Part shown: positions 57,256-64,000 of the stretch, one piece after another
Numbering within the stretch: the stretch's first letter is position 1
How the letters are laid out: the number at the start of each line of letters is the position of its first letter
Assembly (NCBI GenBank): GCA_905182105.1
Contig: CAJJAR010000009.1
Span: 1-64,000, forward strand
Length of the DNA stretch: 64,000 bases
Reading direction: 5' to 3'
From: an uncultured Paracoccaceae bacterium
GTDB lineage: Bacteria; Pseudomonadota; Alphaproteobacteria; Rhodobacterales; Rhodobacteraceae
The notes under the pieces: model-generated
The model's input: the letters and a program-made list of their open reading frames with translations, nothing else
What the model was told of the DNA's origin: nothing
Database searches by the model: none
Program-made: the position numbers and the translations under genes

Positions 57256-58377
57256 GTGGTAGACACTGTTTTTGCACCCTGGGATGATCCGAACGTGGCC
57301 CCTCTTATCTCATTTAAAAATGTGACCAAACGTTTTGGCGACTTTGTTGCCATTGACGATTTGACGCTGGATATCTTTGAACGCGAGTTCTTTGCGCTAC
57401 TTGGGCCATCTGGCTGTGGTAAGACGACAATGATGCGTCTGTTGGCTGGTTTTGAGAACCCTACGTCGGGTTCGATGTTATTGTCTGGTCATGACATAGC
57501 GGGTATTCCACCCAACAAGCGCGCTGTGAACATGATGTTCCAATCCTACGCATTGTTCCCGCATCTCTCCGTTTGGGAAAATATTGCCTTTGGGTTGCGC
57601 CGTGATGGTGTCGTCAAAGATGTTTTGAACGCACGCGTTGAAGAGATGCTTAAACTGACGCGCTTGGAAAAATTTGGACGACGTAAACCACATCAAATTT
57701 CAGGCGGGCAGCGCCAACGTGTTGCATTGGCCCGTTCGTTGGCTAAAGCACCAAAGTTGTTGCTACTTGATGAACCTCTGGGCGCGTTAGATAAAAAACT
57801 GCGCCAAGATACACAGTTTGAATTGATGGATATTCAAGAACAAACGGGTACAACTTTTGTAATCGTAACTCATGATCAAGAAGAGGCGATGACAGTTGCA
57901 TCGCGGGTTGCTGTTATGGATGAAGGGCGCATTATTCAGGTCGCTACACCTGAGAAGATTTATGAAGCACCTAATTCTGTTTATGTTGCTGATTTTATTG
58001 GTGATGTGAATATATTGACTGGTCCAGTTAAAGCTGCTGGTGTTGACACTTACTCATTGGATTTTGGCGGAACGGAGCCTGTGACTGCAAACAGTGATCG
58101 GGCGTTCGCAGAAGGTGAAACCGTACATTTGGCAATTCGACCTGAAAAAATTGGTATTCATGCGGAACGCCCTGATGGACCAAATACCGTGCAAGGCAAA
58201 GTATTAGACATCGCATATTTAGGGAACCTAAGTACCTATCATGTGCAGTTGCCTAACGGCCAAATTATCAAGGCTCAAACTACAAATACCCGTCGTATTT
58301 CCCGCCGCGCGTTTACATGGGAAGATCTTGTTTGGATTAGTTGGAGCGCCACAGCTGGCGTTCTGTTGGATCAATGA
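57256..58377 (+). CDS. potG: Putrescine-type ABC transporter ATP-binding protein (PotG-like)
   Basis: A 373-residue ATPase with Walker A GPSGCGKTT (about 50-58), signature QISGGQRQRVALARS, Walker B LLLLDEPLGALD, and a C-terminal TOBE region to the end. It starts with GTG at 57256, preceded by AAGGAT at a good distance. The following permease starts one base after the stop. The gene order fits the E. coli potFGHI operon for putrescine uptake. Confidence 0.93.
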   Translation: MVDTVFAPWDDPNVAPLISFKNVTKRFGDFVAIDDLTLDIFEREFFALLGPSGCGKTTMMRLLAGFENPTSGSMLLSGHDIAGIPPNKRAVNMMFQSYALFPHLSVWENIAFGLRRDGVVKDVLNARVEEMLKLTRLEKFGRRKPHQISGGQRQRVALARSLAKAPKLLLLDEPLGALDKKLRQDTQFELMDIQEQTGTTFVIVTHDQEEAMTVASRVAVMDEGRIIQVATPEKIYEAPNSVYVADFIGDVNILTGPVKAAGVDTYSLDFGGTEPVTANSDRAFAEGETVHLAIRPEKIGIHAERPDGPNTVQGKVLDIAYLGNLSTYHVQLPNGQIIKAQTTNTRRISRRAFTWEDLVWISWSATAGVLLDQ

Positions 58378-58378
58378 T

Positions 58379-59254
58379 TTGAGACGTTTCGTACTTATAG
58401 CATTACCATATTTTTGGCTGCTGGCCTTGTTCCTTGTTCCGTTTGTGATTGTGTTCAAGATTGCACTGTCTGACGCTGCGCTTGCGATCCCGCCTTACAT
58501 GCCGACGATGAAAGATGGCCTAAGCGCAATGTTTTTGCAGCTAGATTTTGAGAATTTTGTCTTTTTGACGGAAGATGATTTGTATTGGAAAGCATACCTA
58601 AGCAGCCTTAGAGTTGCGTTTATCTCGACAGTCCTAACTTTGCTATTTGGCTACCCGATTGCATATGCGATGGCGCGTGCACCGCATGAGTGGCGCGCGA
58701 CTTTAATGATGTTGATTATCTTGCCATTTTGGACGAGCTTTTTAATCCGTGTATATGCGTGGATCGGAATACTAAGCACCGAAGGGTTATTAAACCGCTT
58801 CTTGTTTTGGATCGGTGCAATCAGCGAACCATTGACGATTTTGAACACCTCCACAGCAGTCTATATTGGAATCGTTTACACATATATTCCGTTCATGATT
58901 TTGCCCATCTACGCTGCGTTAGAGCGTTTGGACGCCTCATTAATCGAAGCGGCTGAAGACTTGGGTTGTTCAAGGATGAAAGCGTTTTGGTTGATTACAA
59001 TTCCGCTTTCTAAAGGCGGGATAGTCGCGGGTTGTTTTCTAGTTTTCATTCCTGCATTGGGCGAGTTTGTTATCCCATCGTTATTGGGTGGTTCTGGCAC
59101 ATTGATGATTGGAAAGGTTCTGTTCGAGGAATTCTTCTCTAACCGCGATTGGCCTGTTGCCAGCGCAGTTGCAGTAATCTTGCTTTTGATCCTGATTGTA
59201 CCAATCATTCTTTTCCAACGGAACGAGCAACGCCAACAGGATGCTGAAGGATGA
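58379..59254 (+). CDS. potH: Putrescine-type ABC transporter permease (PotH-like)
   Basis: A 291-residue permease with six membrane segments; the EAA loop is in LIEAAEDLGCSRMKAFWLITIPL. The in-frame ORF begins inside potG, so I chose the TTG at 58379, directly after the potG stop, with GGA about 8 bases upstream; the hydrophobic start RRFVLIALPYFWLLALFLVPF follows at once. No in-frame ATG or GTG fits better. The stop overlaps the start of the potI-like gene (ATGA). Confidence 0.88.
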   Translation: MRRFVLIALPYFWLLALFLVPFVIVFKIALSDAALAIPPYMPTMKDGLSAMFLQLDFENFVFLTEDDLYWKAYLSSLRVAFISTVLTLLFGYPIAYAMARAPHEWRATLMMLIILPFWTSFLIRVYAWIGILSTEGLLNRFLFWIGAISEPLTILNTSTAVYIGIVYTYIPFMILPIYAALERLDASLIEAAEDLGCSRMKAFWLITIPLSKGGIVAGCFLVFIPALGEFVIPSLLGGSGTLMIGKVLFEEFFSNRDWPVASAVAVILLLILIVPIILFQRNEQRQQDAEG

Positions 59255-60075
59255 ACCGCCTTAGCCCCTTTAATGTGGTGTCCCTGACTTTTGGATTTGC
59301 GTTTCTATATTTACCAATGCTGATCCTTGTAATTTATAGCTTTAATAAATCAAAGTTGGTAACGGTTTGGGCTGGATTCTCTACAAAATGGTATGGCGAA
59401 TTATTGAGCAATGAGGCCTTTCTTGACGCTGCCTGGGTGACGTTGAAAGTGGCCGTGATCTCATCCTCAATTGCAACCGTTTTGGGAACTATGGCGGCCT
59501 ATACGTTGGTCCGTGGAGGTAGATTTTTTGGGCGAACTTTGTTTTCTGGAATGATCTATGCACCACTGGTTATGCCCGAAGTTATTACGGGGCTTTCCCT
59601 ACTCTTACTTTTCATTGGGGTGGGAATGGATCGTGGTGTTATGACCATCGTCTTGGCGCACACAACGTTTTCGATGTGCTTTGTCTCGGTCGTTGTGTCG
59701 TCTCGGTTGGCAACGTTTGACCGTGCATTGGAAGAAGCTGCGCTTGATTTGGGTGCATCGCCGTTTGAGGCGTTTAGACTAATTACATTGCCAATCATCG
59801 CACCTGCAGTGGTTTCAGGTTGGTTGTTGGCGTTCACGCTTTCTTTGGATGATTTGGTTATTGCATCATTTGCAACTGGACCGTCGGCAACAACGTTACC
59901 TATGAAGATTTGGTCGTCCGTGCGACTGGGAGTGAGCCCTGAAATTAATGCGCTTAGTTCGATCTTGATTGGGCTGGTTGCTAGTGGTGTGATTATTGCG
60001 TCACTTGTTTCAAAGCGGCATTCAGTCCGTGTGCAGCAAGAAGAACGTGCAGCAGAACGATTTGAAAACGACTGA
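59251..60075 (+). CDS. potI: Putrescine-type ABC transporter permease (PotI-like)
   Basis: A 274-residue permease, last gene of the potFGHI-like operon, overlapping potH by 4 bases. Six membrane segments and the EAA loop ALEEAALDLGASPFEAFRLITLPI are present; the block LSLDDLVIASFATGPSATTLPM is typical for PotI/PotC. Length is standard, unlike the long permeases of the neighbouring minus-strand operon. Confidence 0.92.
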   Translation: MNRLSPFNVVSLTFGFAFLYLPMLILVIYSFNKSKLVTVWAGFSTKWYGELLSNEAFLDAAWVTLKVAVISSSIATVLGTMAAYTLVRGGRFFGRTLFSGMIYAPLVMPEVITGLSLLLLFIGVGMDRGVMTIVLAHTTFSMCFVSVVVSSRLATFDRALEEAALDLGASPFEAFRLITLPIIAPAVVSGWLLAFTLSLDDLVIASFATGPSATTLPMKIWSSVRLGVSPEINALSSILIGLVASGVIIASLVSKRHSVRVQQEERAAERFEND

Positions 60076-60193
60076 TGATCACGTGCACTGATTGGTGCTG
60101 TACTGTGGAAAAACTCTATAAATCTGGACAGATTGTTGACAGTTTGGCCGTCTGTGATTATCCCAAAAGAAAAATTTTTAAGGTGTTAGGTTC

Positions 60194-60460
60194 ATGTAAG
60201 TTGCGATGATCGGTACAGGCTATGTTGGCTTAGTGTCTGGTGTTTGTCTTTCAGATTTCGGACACAACTTTGTTTGCGTCAATAAAGATCCATCTAAAAT
60301 TGAAATGCTGGAATCGGGAAATGTTCTCATCTGCGAGCCCGACTTAGACGAGTTGATGGCGAAAGTTTTTACTGCTGGTTGGTTGTCTTTTTCAGTGAAC
60401 AGCATTGTAGACCAAGCTGAAAGGGCAGTATCCAGGAATGCACGTATTTTGCGCTCGTAA
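60194..60460 (+). pseudogene. 5' remnant of a UDP-glucose dehydrogenase gene
   Basis: ATG at 60194 is followed by TAA as codon 2, then VAMIGTGYVGLVSGVCLSDF, the Rossmann start of UDP-glucose/GDP-mannose dehydrogenases, and CVNKDPSKIEMLESGNVLI, EPDLDELMAKVF. After about 75 residues homology fades and a stop follows; the family needs about 430 residues. An internal ATG at 60206 could restart translation, but the catalytic part is absent. It is probably the trace of a lost exopolysaccharide or surface sugar gene. Confidence 0.85.
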
Positions 60461-60660
60461 GGTTCGTTAATCACCCGTGTGATTTCAGAGCCTTGTTTTA
60501 TGACAATAAGTGTTTATTGGCGCGTTACCCGCAGTTGATCCATGAATTGTGATTGTCTATAAATATCCCGATCTATGTTCACAAACCAAAGGTTATTGTG
60601 GGCTGAGTTCTCTGCCATCAATTGGGCAATCAATTCTAGTTTTTCGGTGCATGTATGGGG

Positions 60661-60813
60661 CTAAGTAGCACGGAACTTTAAGATCACTGTGTGATCCGTT
60701 TGCTTTAAATCGCCCCAGGTTGCTGGAGAGTGTTCTACCAAAATATAGGCCTGTGCAGCCATTGGCATAACAAGTAATGTGGCAGAGGCCATCCAAACAG
60801 TGCGACGTTTCAT
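60661..60813 (-). pseudogene. Possible truncated CopC-type periplasmic protein gene
   Basis: A minus-strand ORF of 50 residues has a good signal peptide (MKRRTVWMASATLLVMPMAA, cut after QA) and then ILVEHSPATWGDLKQTDHTVILKF, which resembles the first strands of CopC copper-binding proteins (HAxLVxSxPAxGxxL...VxLxF). The stop comes at about half the length of the usual 120 residues, and downstream frames are disrupted. The initial histidine expected in CopC is replaced by Tyr. The assignment is tentative. Confidence 0.35.
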
Positions 60814-60881
60814 TGGGGTCTCCGGCATGAATTCAATTGGCGATCCATAAGGAATAAAAATGGCCCTGATAAGGTCGACAT

Positions 60882-61751
60882 TTAGGTTTTTGTTTGGCGT
60901 GACAGTTGTACCGCTAAAATACCTGCTGCGATGGTCGCAACGCCTGCAATGTCATACAACTCTAACTGCTCTTCCAAGATAACTGCGGCGATTGCTACGC
61001 CAAAAAATGGGTTGAGAAAGTGAAACGTTGCTGCGCGCACGGCACCAATACGTTCGACCAATTTGAACCATATCCAGGTCGCGAAAAGTCCTGGCGCTAA
61101 AGTGGTGTAGATAAAGGCAATGATCAGTGGTGAGCTGAAGTTCACAGCAATCGTTTCCGTTGCAACTGAAGCGAATGCCAGTATTGCGGAACCTACTAAC
61201 ATTTGTAGACCGACAATTATCAACAGATTTCCGCCTGAGGAGGCATTGCGCATAGAAAGTGTCGCAATTGTAAGGGCGATAGCCGCAACGAGACATAGTG
61301 CGATCCCAGTCGCATCAACGCCCGCTTCGATTCGTGTTGCCATGATCATAGTTACGCCCACGATCCCAAGTATTAGGCCTGCTATACCAAACATCGGCAG
61401 GCGTTCCCTAAAGATGACCCAACTGGCCACAGCGACCATCAAGGGCATGCTTGAAGCGATGATGGAGGCGACAGATGCTTCGATTGTTTGCATTGCATAA
61501 AAGTTCAGACCTAGGTACAGCGCATTTTGGCACAGCCCGAAGACAAACGTTGCCTTCCATTGTTCTGATGTTAACCGCGTGGATTGCCCCAGTGCGCGAG
61601 CGATTGCGACACCAATTAAACCTGACAGAAAAAACCGTAAGGCAAGAGATGCTAACGGGGGGGCATCGTCCACGATAATGCGGGCTGATGTGAAAGCTGA
61701 TGACCAGATCAGGGCGAACAAAAGTCCCATGCCGATTGCACGTAAATCCAT
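60882..61751 (-). CDS. DMT-family (EamA) transporter
   Basis: A 289-residue membrane protein with ten predicted segments in two EamA repeats. The N-terminal MGLLFALIWSSAFTSARI and the late FLNPFFGVAIAAVILEEQ blocks are family marks. The substrate is unknown. I chose the ATG at 61751 because GGAGAACGA lies upstream; the longer frame beyond it lacks support. It stands alone, downstream of the HU terminator. Confidence 0.86.
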   Translation of the reverse strand: MDLRAIGMGLLFALIWSSAFTSARIIVDDAPPLASLALRFFLSGLIGVAIARALGQSTRLTSEQWKATFVFGLCQNALYLGLNFYAMQTIEASVASIIASSMPLMVAVASWVIFRERLPMFGIAGLILGIVGVTMIMATRIEAGVDATGIALCLVAAIALTIATLSMRNASSGGNLLIIVGLQMLVGSAILAFASVATETIAVNFSSPLIIAFIYTTLAPGLFATWIWFKLVERIGAVRAATFHFLNPFFGVAIAAVILEEQLELYDIAGVATIAAGILAVQLSRQTKT

Positions 61752-61825
61752 CTTCGTTCTCCACCCAACTTCTAAGGAGACCCTTTCGTAAAATAGATCA
61801 GTATTCAAGGGATGGGGTGCGCAAA

Positions 61826-61856
61826 CAAAAAGGGTCGCCAAATTGGCGACCCTTCC
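61826..61856 (-). terminator. Terminator after the HU gene
   Basis: AAGGGTCGCC and GGCGACCCTT form a perfect 10-pair stem with loop AATTT (plus coordinates 61830-61854), followed on the minus strand by a T run. It lies about 24 bases after the HU stop. Confidence 0.9.
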
Positions 61857-61878
61857 TGAATTTATGCAGAATGAAGGC

Positions 61879-62166
61879 TTAGCCGTTCACGCTGTCCTTC
61901 AGTGCTTTAGCAATTGTCATTTTGGCAACTTTGTCTGCGTCTTTTTTGAACTGTTCGCCAGTTGCAGGGTTACGTACCATGCGCTCTGGACGCTCGCGGC
62001 AATAGATTTTGCCAACGCCTGGCAAAGTGACTGCGCCACCACCAGAAACTTCTTTTGTGATCAGTGCACATACTGCTTCAAGAGCTGCGCCTGCTGCTTT
62101 TTTGTCTGCACCCATTTCTTCAGCCAGTGCGGCGACGAGTTGGGTTTTTGTCATTGGTTTAGCCAT
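61879..62166 (-). CDS. HU-family DNA-binding protein
   Basis: A 95-residue nucleoid protein. The N-terminal helical part (MTKTQLVAALAEEMGADKKAA) and the beta arm region with VTLPGVGKIYCRERPERMVRNP, NPATGEQF fit HU/IHF proteins; the RNPATGE motif that inserts into the minor groove is intact. The sequence differs from canonical HupB, so it may be a second, special HU. I chose the ATG at 62166, preceded by AAGGAGAA; longer extensions are unlikely. Confidence 0.93.
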   Translation of the reverse strand: MAKPMTKTQLVAALAEEMGADKKAAGAALEAVCALITKEVSGGGAVTLPGVGKIYCRERPERMVRNPATGEQFKKDADKVAKMTIAKALKDSVNG

Positions 62167-62296
62167 TTTCAGTTCTCCTTCGTCCGCCCGATGTTGGGCC
62201 TCATTCCGAGAATGTAACGGAATGTAGTGTCCGAACACAACAAATTGTAGCAGGTAAAAGCAGTAAAGTATGTGATTTTGGCGCTTTTTTTCAAAT

Positions 62297-63763
62297 TTAT
62301 AGGAATGCGGTTTCCTCAAAAGACCTTAATTTGCGGCTTTGGATGCGTTCTAGCGGCATTTCACGTAAATGCTCCATCGCCCGAATTCCGATCATTAAGT
62401 GATTTGCAACCTGGGTTTTGTAGAAATCTGAGGCCATTCCAGGCAGTTTTAACTCCCCATGGAGCGGCTTATCTGAAACACAAAGCAACGTGCCATAGGG
62501 TACGCGGAACCGATATCCATTAGCTGCAATCGTTGCGCTTTCCATATCAAGGGCGACTGCACGCGACTGACTTAGGCGTTGAACGGGCCCAGATTGATCG
62601 CGTAATTCCCAATTGCGGTTATCGATGGTAGCGACGGTACCAGTCCGCATGATGCGCTTCAGTTCAAATCCCTCAAGTTTGGTCACTTGGGCCACTGCTG
62701 TTTCCAGTGCAATCTGAATTTCGGCCAACGCTGGGATCGGGACCCAAACAGGTAGGTCGTCATCCAGAACGTGGTCTTCGCGCAGATATGCGTGCGCTAA
62801 AACGAAATCGCCCAAGGCTTGTGTGTTGCGCAATCCTGCACAGTGACCAACCATCAGCCATGCATGTGGGCGCAAGACCGCGATGTGGTCAGTTGCAGTT
62901 TTCGCGTTTGAAGGGCCAACACCGATGTTGACCAACGTGATGCCAGAACCATCAGCACGCTTTAGGTGGTAAGTCGGCATTTGGGGTGTCTTGTCCGAAG
63001 TTGATAGTTCCTCGTCGCCGTTGGTGATCACTTCATTCCCTGTAGAGACAAAGGCGGTGTAGCCGCTATTGGGATCGCTCAATTGGCTGCGTGCGTAGGA
63101 TTCAAATTCGGACACATAGAACTGGTAGTTTGTGAACAAAACGTGGTTTTGGAAATGTGATGGATCAGTCGCTGTGTAATGTGACAAGCGCGCTAAAGAG
63201 TAATCGACGCGTTGCGCTGTGAACGGGGCCAATGGTCCAGTGTCGTCTGGCGAAACATATGTACCATTCACGATATCATCGTTTGTTGTACTGAGGTCAG
63301 GTACATCAAAGAAGTCGCGTAATGTAAAATCTGCCGCACCGTCTTGGGGCACGGTGATGCTGGGGTCACTTGCTACCGCAAAATGTACTGGGATCGGCGT
63401 TGTTGAAGACATCACTTGGACTGAAGTTTTATGGTTCTCGACCAGCAACCCAATTTGCTGAATTAGATAGTCACGAAACAGGTCAGGGCGCGTGATTGTC
63501 GCCGCATATGTGCCTGGTGATGAGACATGGCCAAATGCCAGTCTAGTATCGATTTTGGCAAAGCTGGTCGTCGTGATGCGAACCTCCGGGTAAAACGCTC
63601 GAATGCGTCCCTCTGGCGCACCGTTAACCATCGCTGTGGTGAAGGCACCGCATAAGAATTCGGTTGCTTCGGTGTACAGCTTTTCGAGTTGTGCAACTGC
63701 GGATGCTGCATCATCAAATTGTTTTGGGGCATCTACGTTTGGTGTTATAATCTCTTTTCTCAT
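62297..63763 (-). CDS. amn: AMP nucleosidase
   Basis: A 488-residue enzyme splitting AMP into adenine and ribose 5-phosphate. It has the Amn N-terminal domain (about 1-170), ending FFDVPDLSTTNDDIVNGTY, and the C-terminal phosphorylase-type domain with VNIGVGPSNAKTATDHIAVL, MVGHCAGLRNTQ and ALDMESATIAANGYRFRVPYG. Length is as in E. coli. It starts one base after the stop of ade, whose substrate, adenine, it produces, so the two form a purine salvage operon. Confidence 0.95.
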   Translation of the reverse strand: MRKEIITPNVDAPKQFDDAASAVAQLEKLYTEATEFLCGAFTTAMVNGAPEGRIRAFYPEVRITTTSFAKIDTRLAFGHVSSPGTYAATITRPDLFRDYLIQQIGLLVENHKTSVQVMSSTTPIPVHFAVASDPSITVPQDGAADFTLRDFFDVPDLSTTNDDIVNGTYVSPDDTGPLAPFTAQRVDYSLARLSHYTATDPSHFQNHVLFTNYQFYVSEFESYARSQLSDPNSGYTAFVSTGNEVITNGDEELSTSDKTPQMPTYHLKRADGSGITLVNIGVGPSNAKTATDHIAVLRPHAWLMVGHCAGLRNTQALGDFVLAHAYLREDHVLDDDLPVWVPIPALAEIQIALETAVAQVTKLEGFELKRIMRTGTVATIDNRNWELRDQSGPVQRLSQSRAVALDMESATIAANGYRFRVPYGTLLCVSDKPLHGELKLPGMASDFYKTQVANHLMIGIRAMEHLREMPLERIQSRKLRSFEETAFL

Positions 63764-63764
63764 T

Positions 63765-64000
63765 TTACGTCTCTATTACAGGTATAAATTCAAATGTACG
63801 CACGTCGACCAATCCAAGGTCTGAAATGCGCAGTTCAGGTATTACGACTAGGGCCAGCAACGAATGTTGCATGTAGGCATTGTTCAAGGTGCAACCGCAG
63901 TCGCGCATTGCTTGCATCATTTTTTCGGCACTCGCGGCCACTTCAGTTGCGGGTTTGTCAGACATAAGACCTGCAATAGGCAGTTCAACCAATGCCGTTT
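63765..64000 (-). CDS. ade: Adenine deaminase, C-terminal end (5' part outside window)
   Basis: The minus-strand frame is open to the end of the window. LPIAGLMSDKPATEV, LGCTLN-like CGCTLNNAYMQHSLLALVV and IPELRISDLGLVDVRTFEF match the extreme C-terminus of bacterial adenine deaminases, which turn adenine into hypoxanthine and ammonia. Metal-binding residues lie in the missing part. The gene is transcribed directly into amn. Confidence 0.9.
   Translation of the reverse strand, partial: TALVELPIAGLMSDKPATEVAASAEKMMQAMRDCGCTLNNAYMQHSLLALVVIPELRISDLGLVDVRTFEFIPVIET

Noticed and set aside
60206-60460. Functional short nucleotide-sugar protein from the internal ATG
   Set aside because: Only part of the Rossmann domain is present and the tail is unrelated to the family; a remnant is the simpler explanation.

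Overview
This looks like a chromosomal window from a marine alphaproteobacterium of the Rhodobacteraceae (Roseobacter group). The protein set points there: a DUF4159/vWA membrane pair, an IalB-family protein, TrhO, a DoeA-like hydrolase, polyamine ABC operons, a serC-serA operon with divergent serB, and Roseobacter-type MotB and FlgI remnants. No rRNA, tRNA, CRISPR or complete prophage was seen. The window is close to the replication origin, since dnaA, dnaN, recF and gyrB lie together at 18.7-25.6 kb. Genus-level assignment is not attempted.

Layout. 1-3.4 kb: end of a DUF4159/vWA membrane operon. 3.4-8 kb (minus): Cys/Met PLP enzyme, yaaA, recQ, yggT. 8.1-11 kb (plus): thioesterase, UMF1-type MFS transporter, mepA, then a broken phytase-type esterase. 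11.9-13.6 kb: a queuosine-precursor transporter behind a likely preQ1-I riboswitch, a probable small RNA with a tiny ORF and an anti-Shine-Dalgarno element, and arfB. 13.6-17.5 kb: DMT exporter, NAD salvage genes pncB and pncA, trhO. 17.6-18.7 kb: a decayed motB fused to the end of flgI. 18.7-27.2 kb (minus): gyrB, lysE-like gene, recF, dnaN, dnaA, a non-coding stretch rich in GANTC, rpsT, enoyl-CoA hydratase. 27.3-30.6 kb: mutM, divergent ubiE-ubiB. 30.6-36.3 kb: metallophosphoesterase, serA, serC, divergent serB, asparaginase. 36.4-46.2 kb: ialB-like gene, rlmN, LOG protein, dapD and dapE with a small conserved gene and a dead solute-binding-protein gene between them, GNAT, DUF2064 protein, rnr, and an IS6-GST chimera. 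46.4-60.1 kb: lytic transglycosylase, then two complete polyamine-type ABC transporters flanking a DoeA-like hydrolase and a SpuC-like aminotransferase. 60.1-64 kb: remnants of a UDP-glucose dehydrogenase and perhaps a CopC gene, a DMT exporter, HU, and the purine salvage pair ade-amn.

How the genes fit together. The 47.9-60.1 kb block looks like a unit for taking up polyamine-like cations and using them as carbon and nitrogen. serA-serC-serB make serine, pncA-pncB recycle nicotinamide, ade-amn recycle adenine, and dapD-dapE make lysine and diaminopimelate.

The most notable points are regulatory RNA and gene decay. The RNA candidates are a preQ1-I fold whose P2 contains the ribosome binding site of the transporter, a transcript carrying both a 13-nt perfect complement of the 16S 3' end and a 16S-3'-end mimic, and a probable serC leader motif. 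At least five gene remnants lie between otherwise intact operons, and they suggest ongoing loss of motility and accessory functions.
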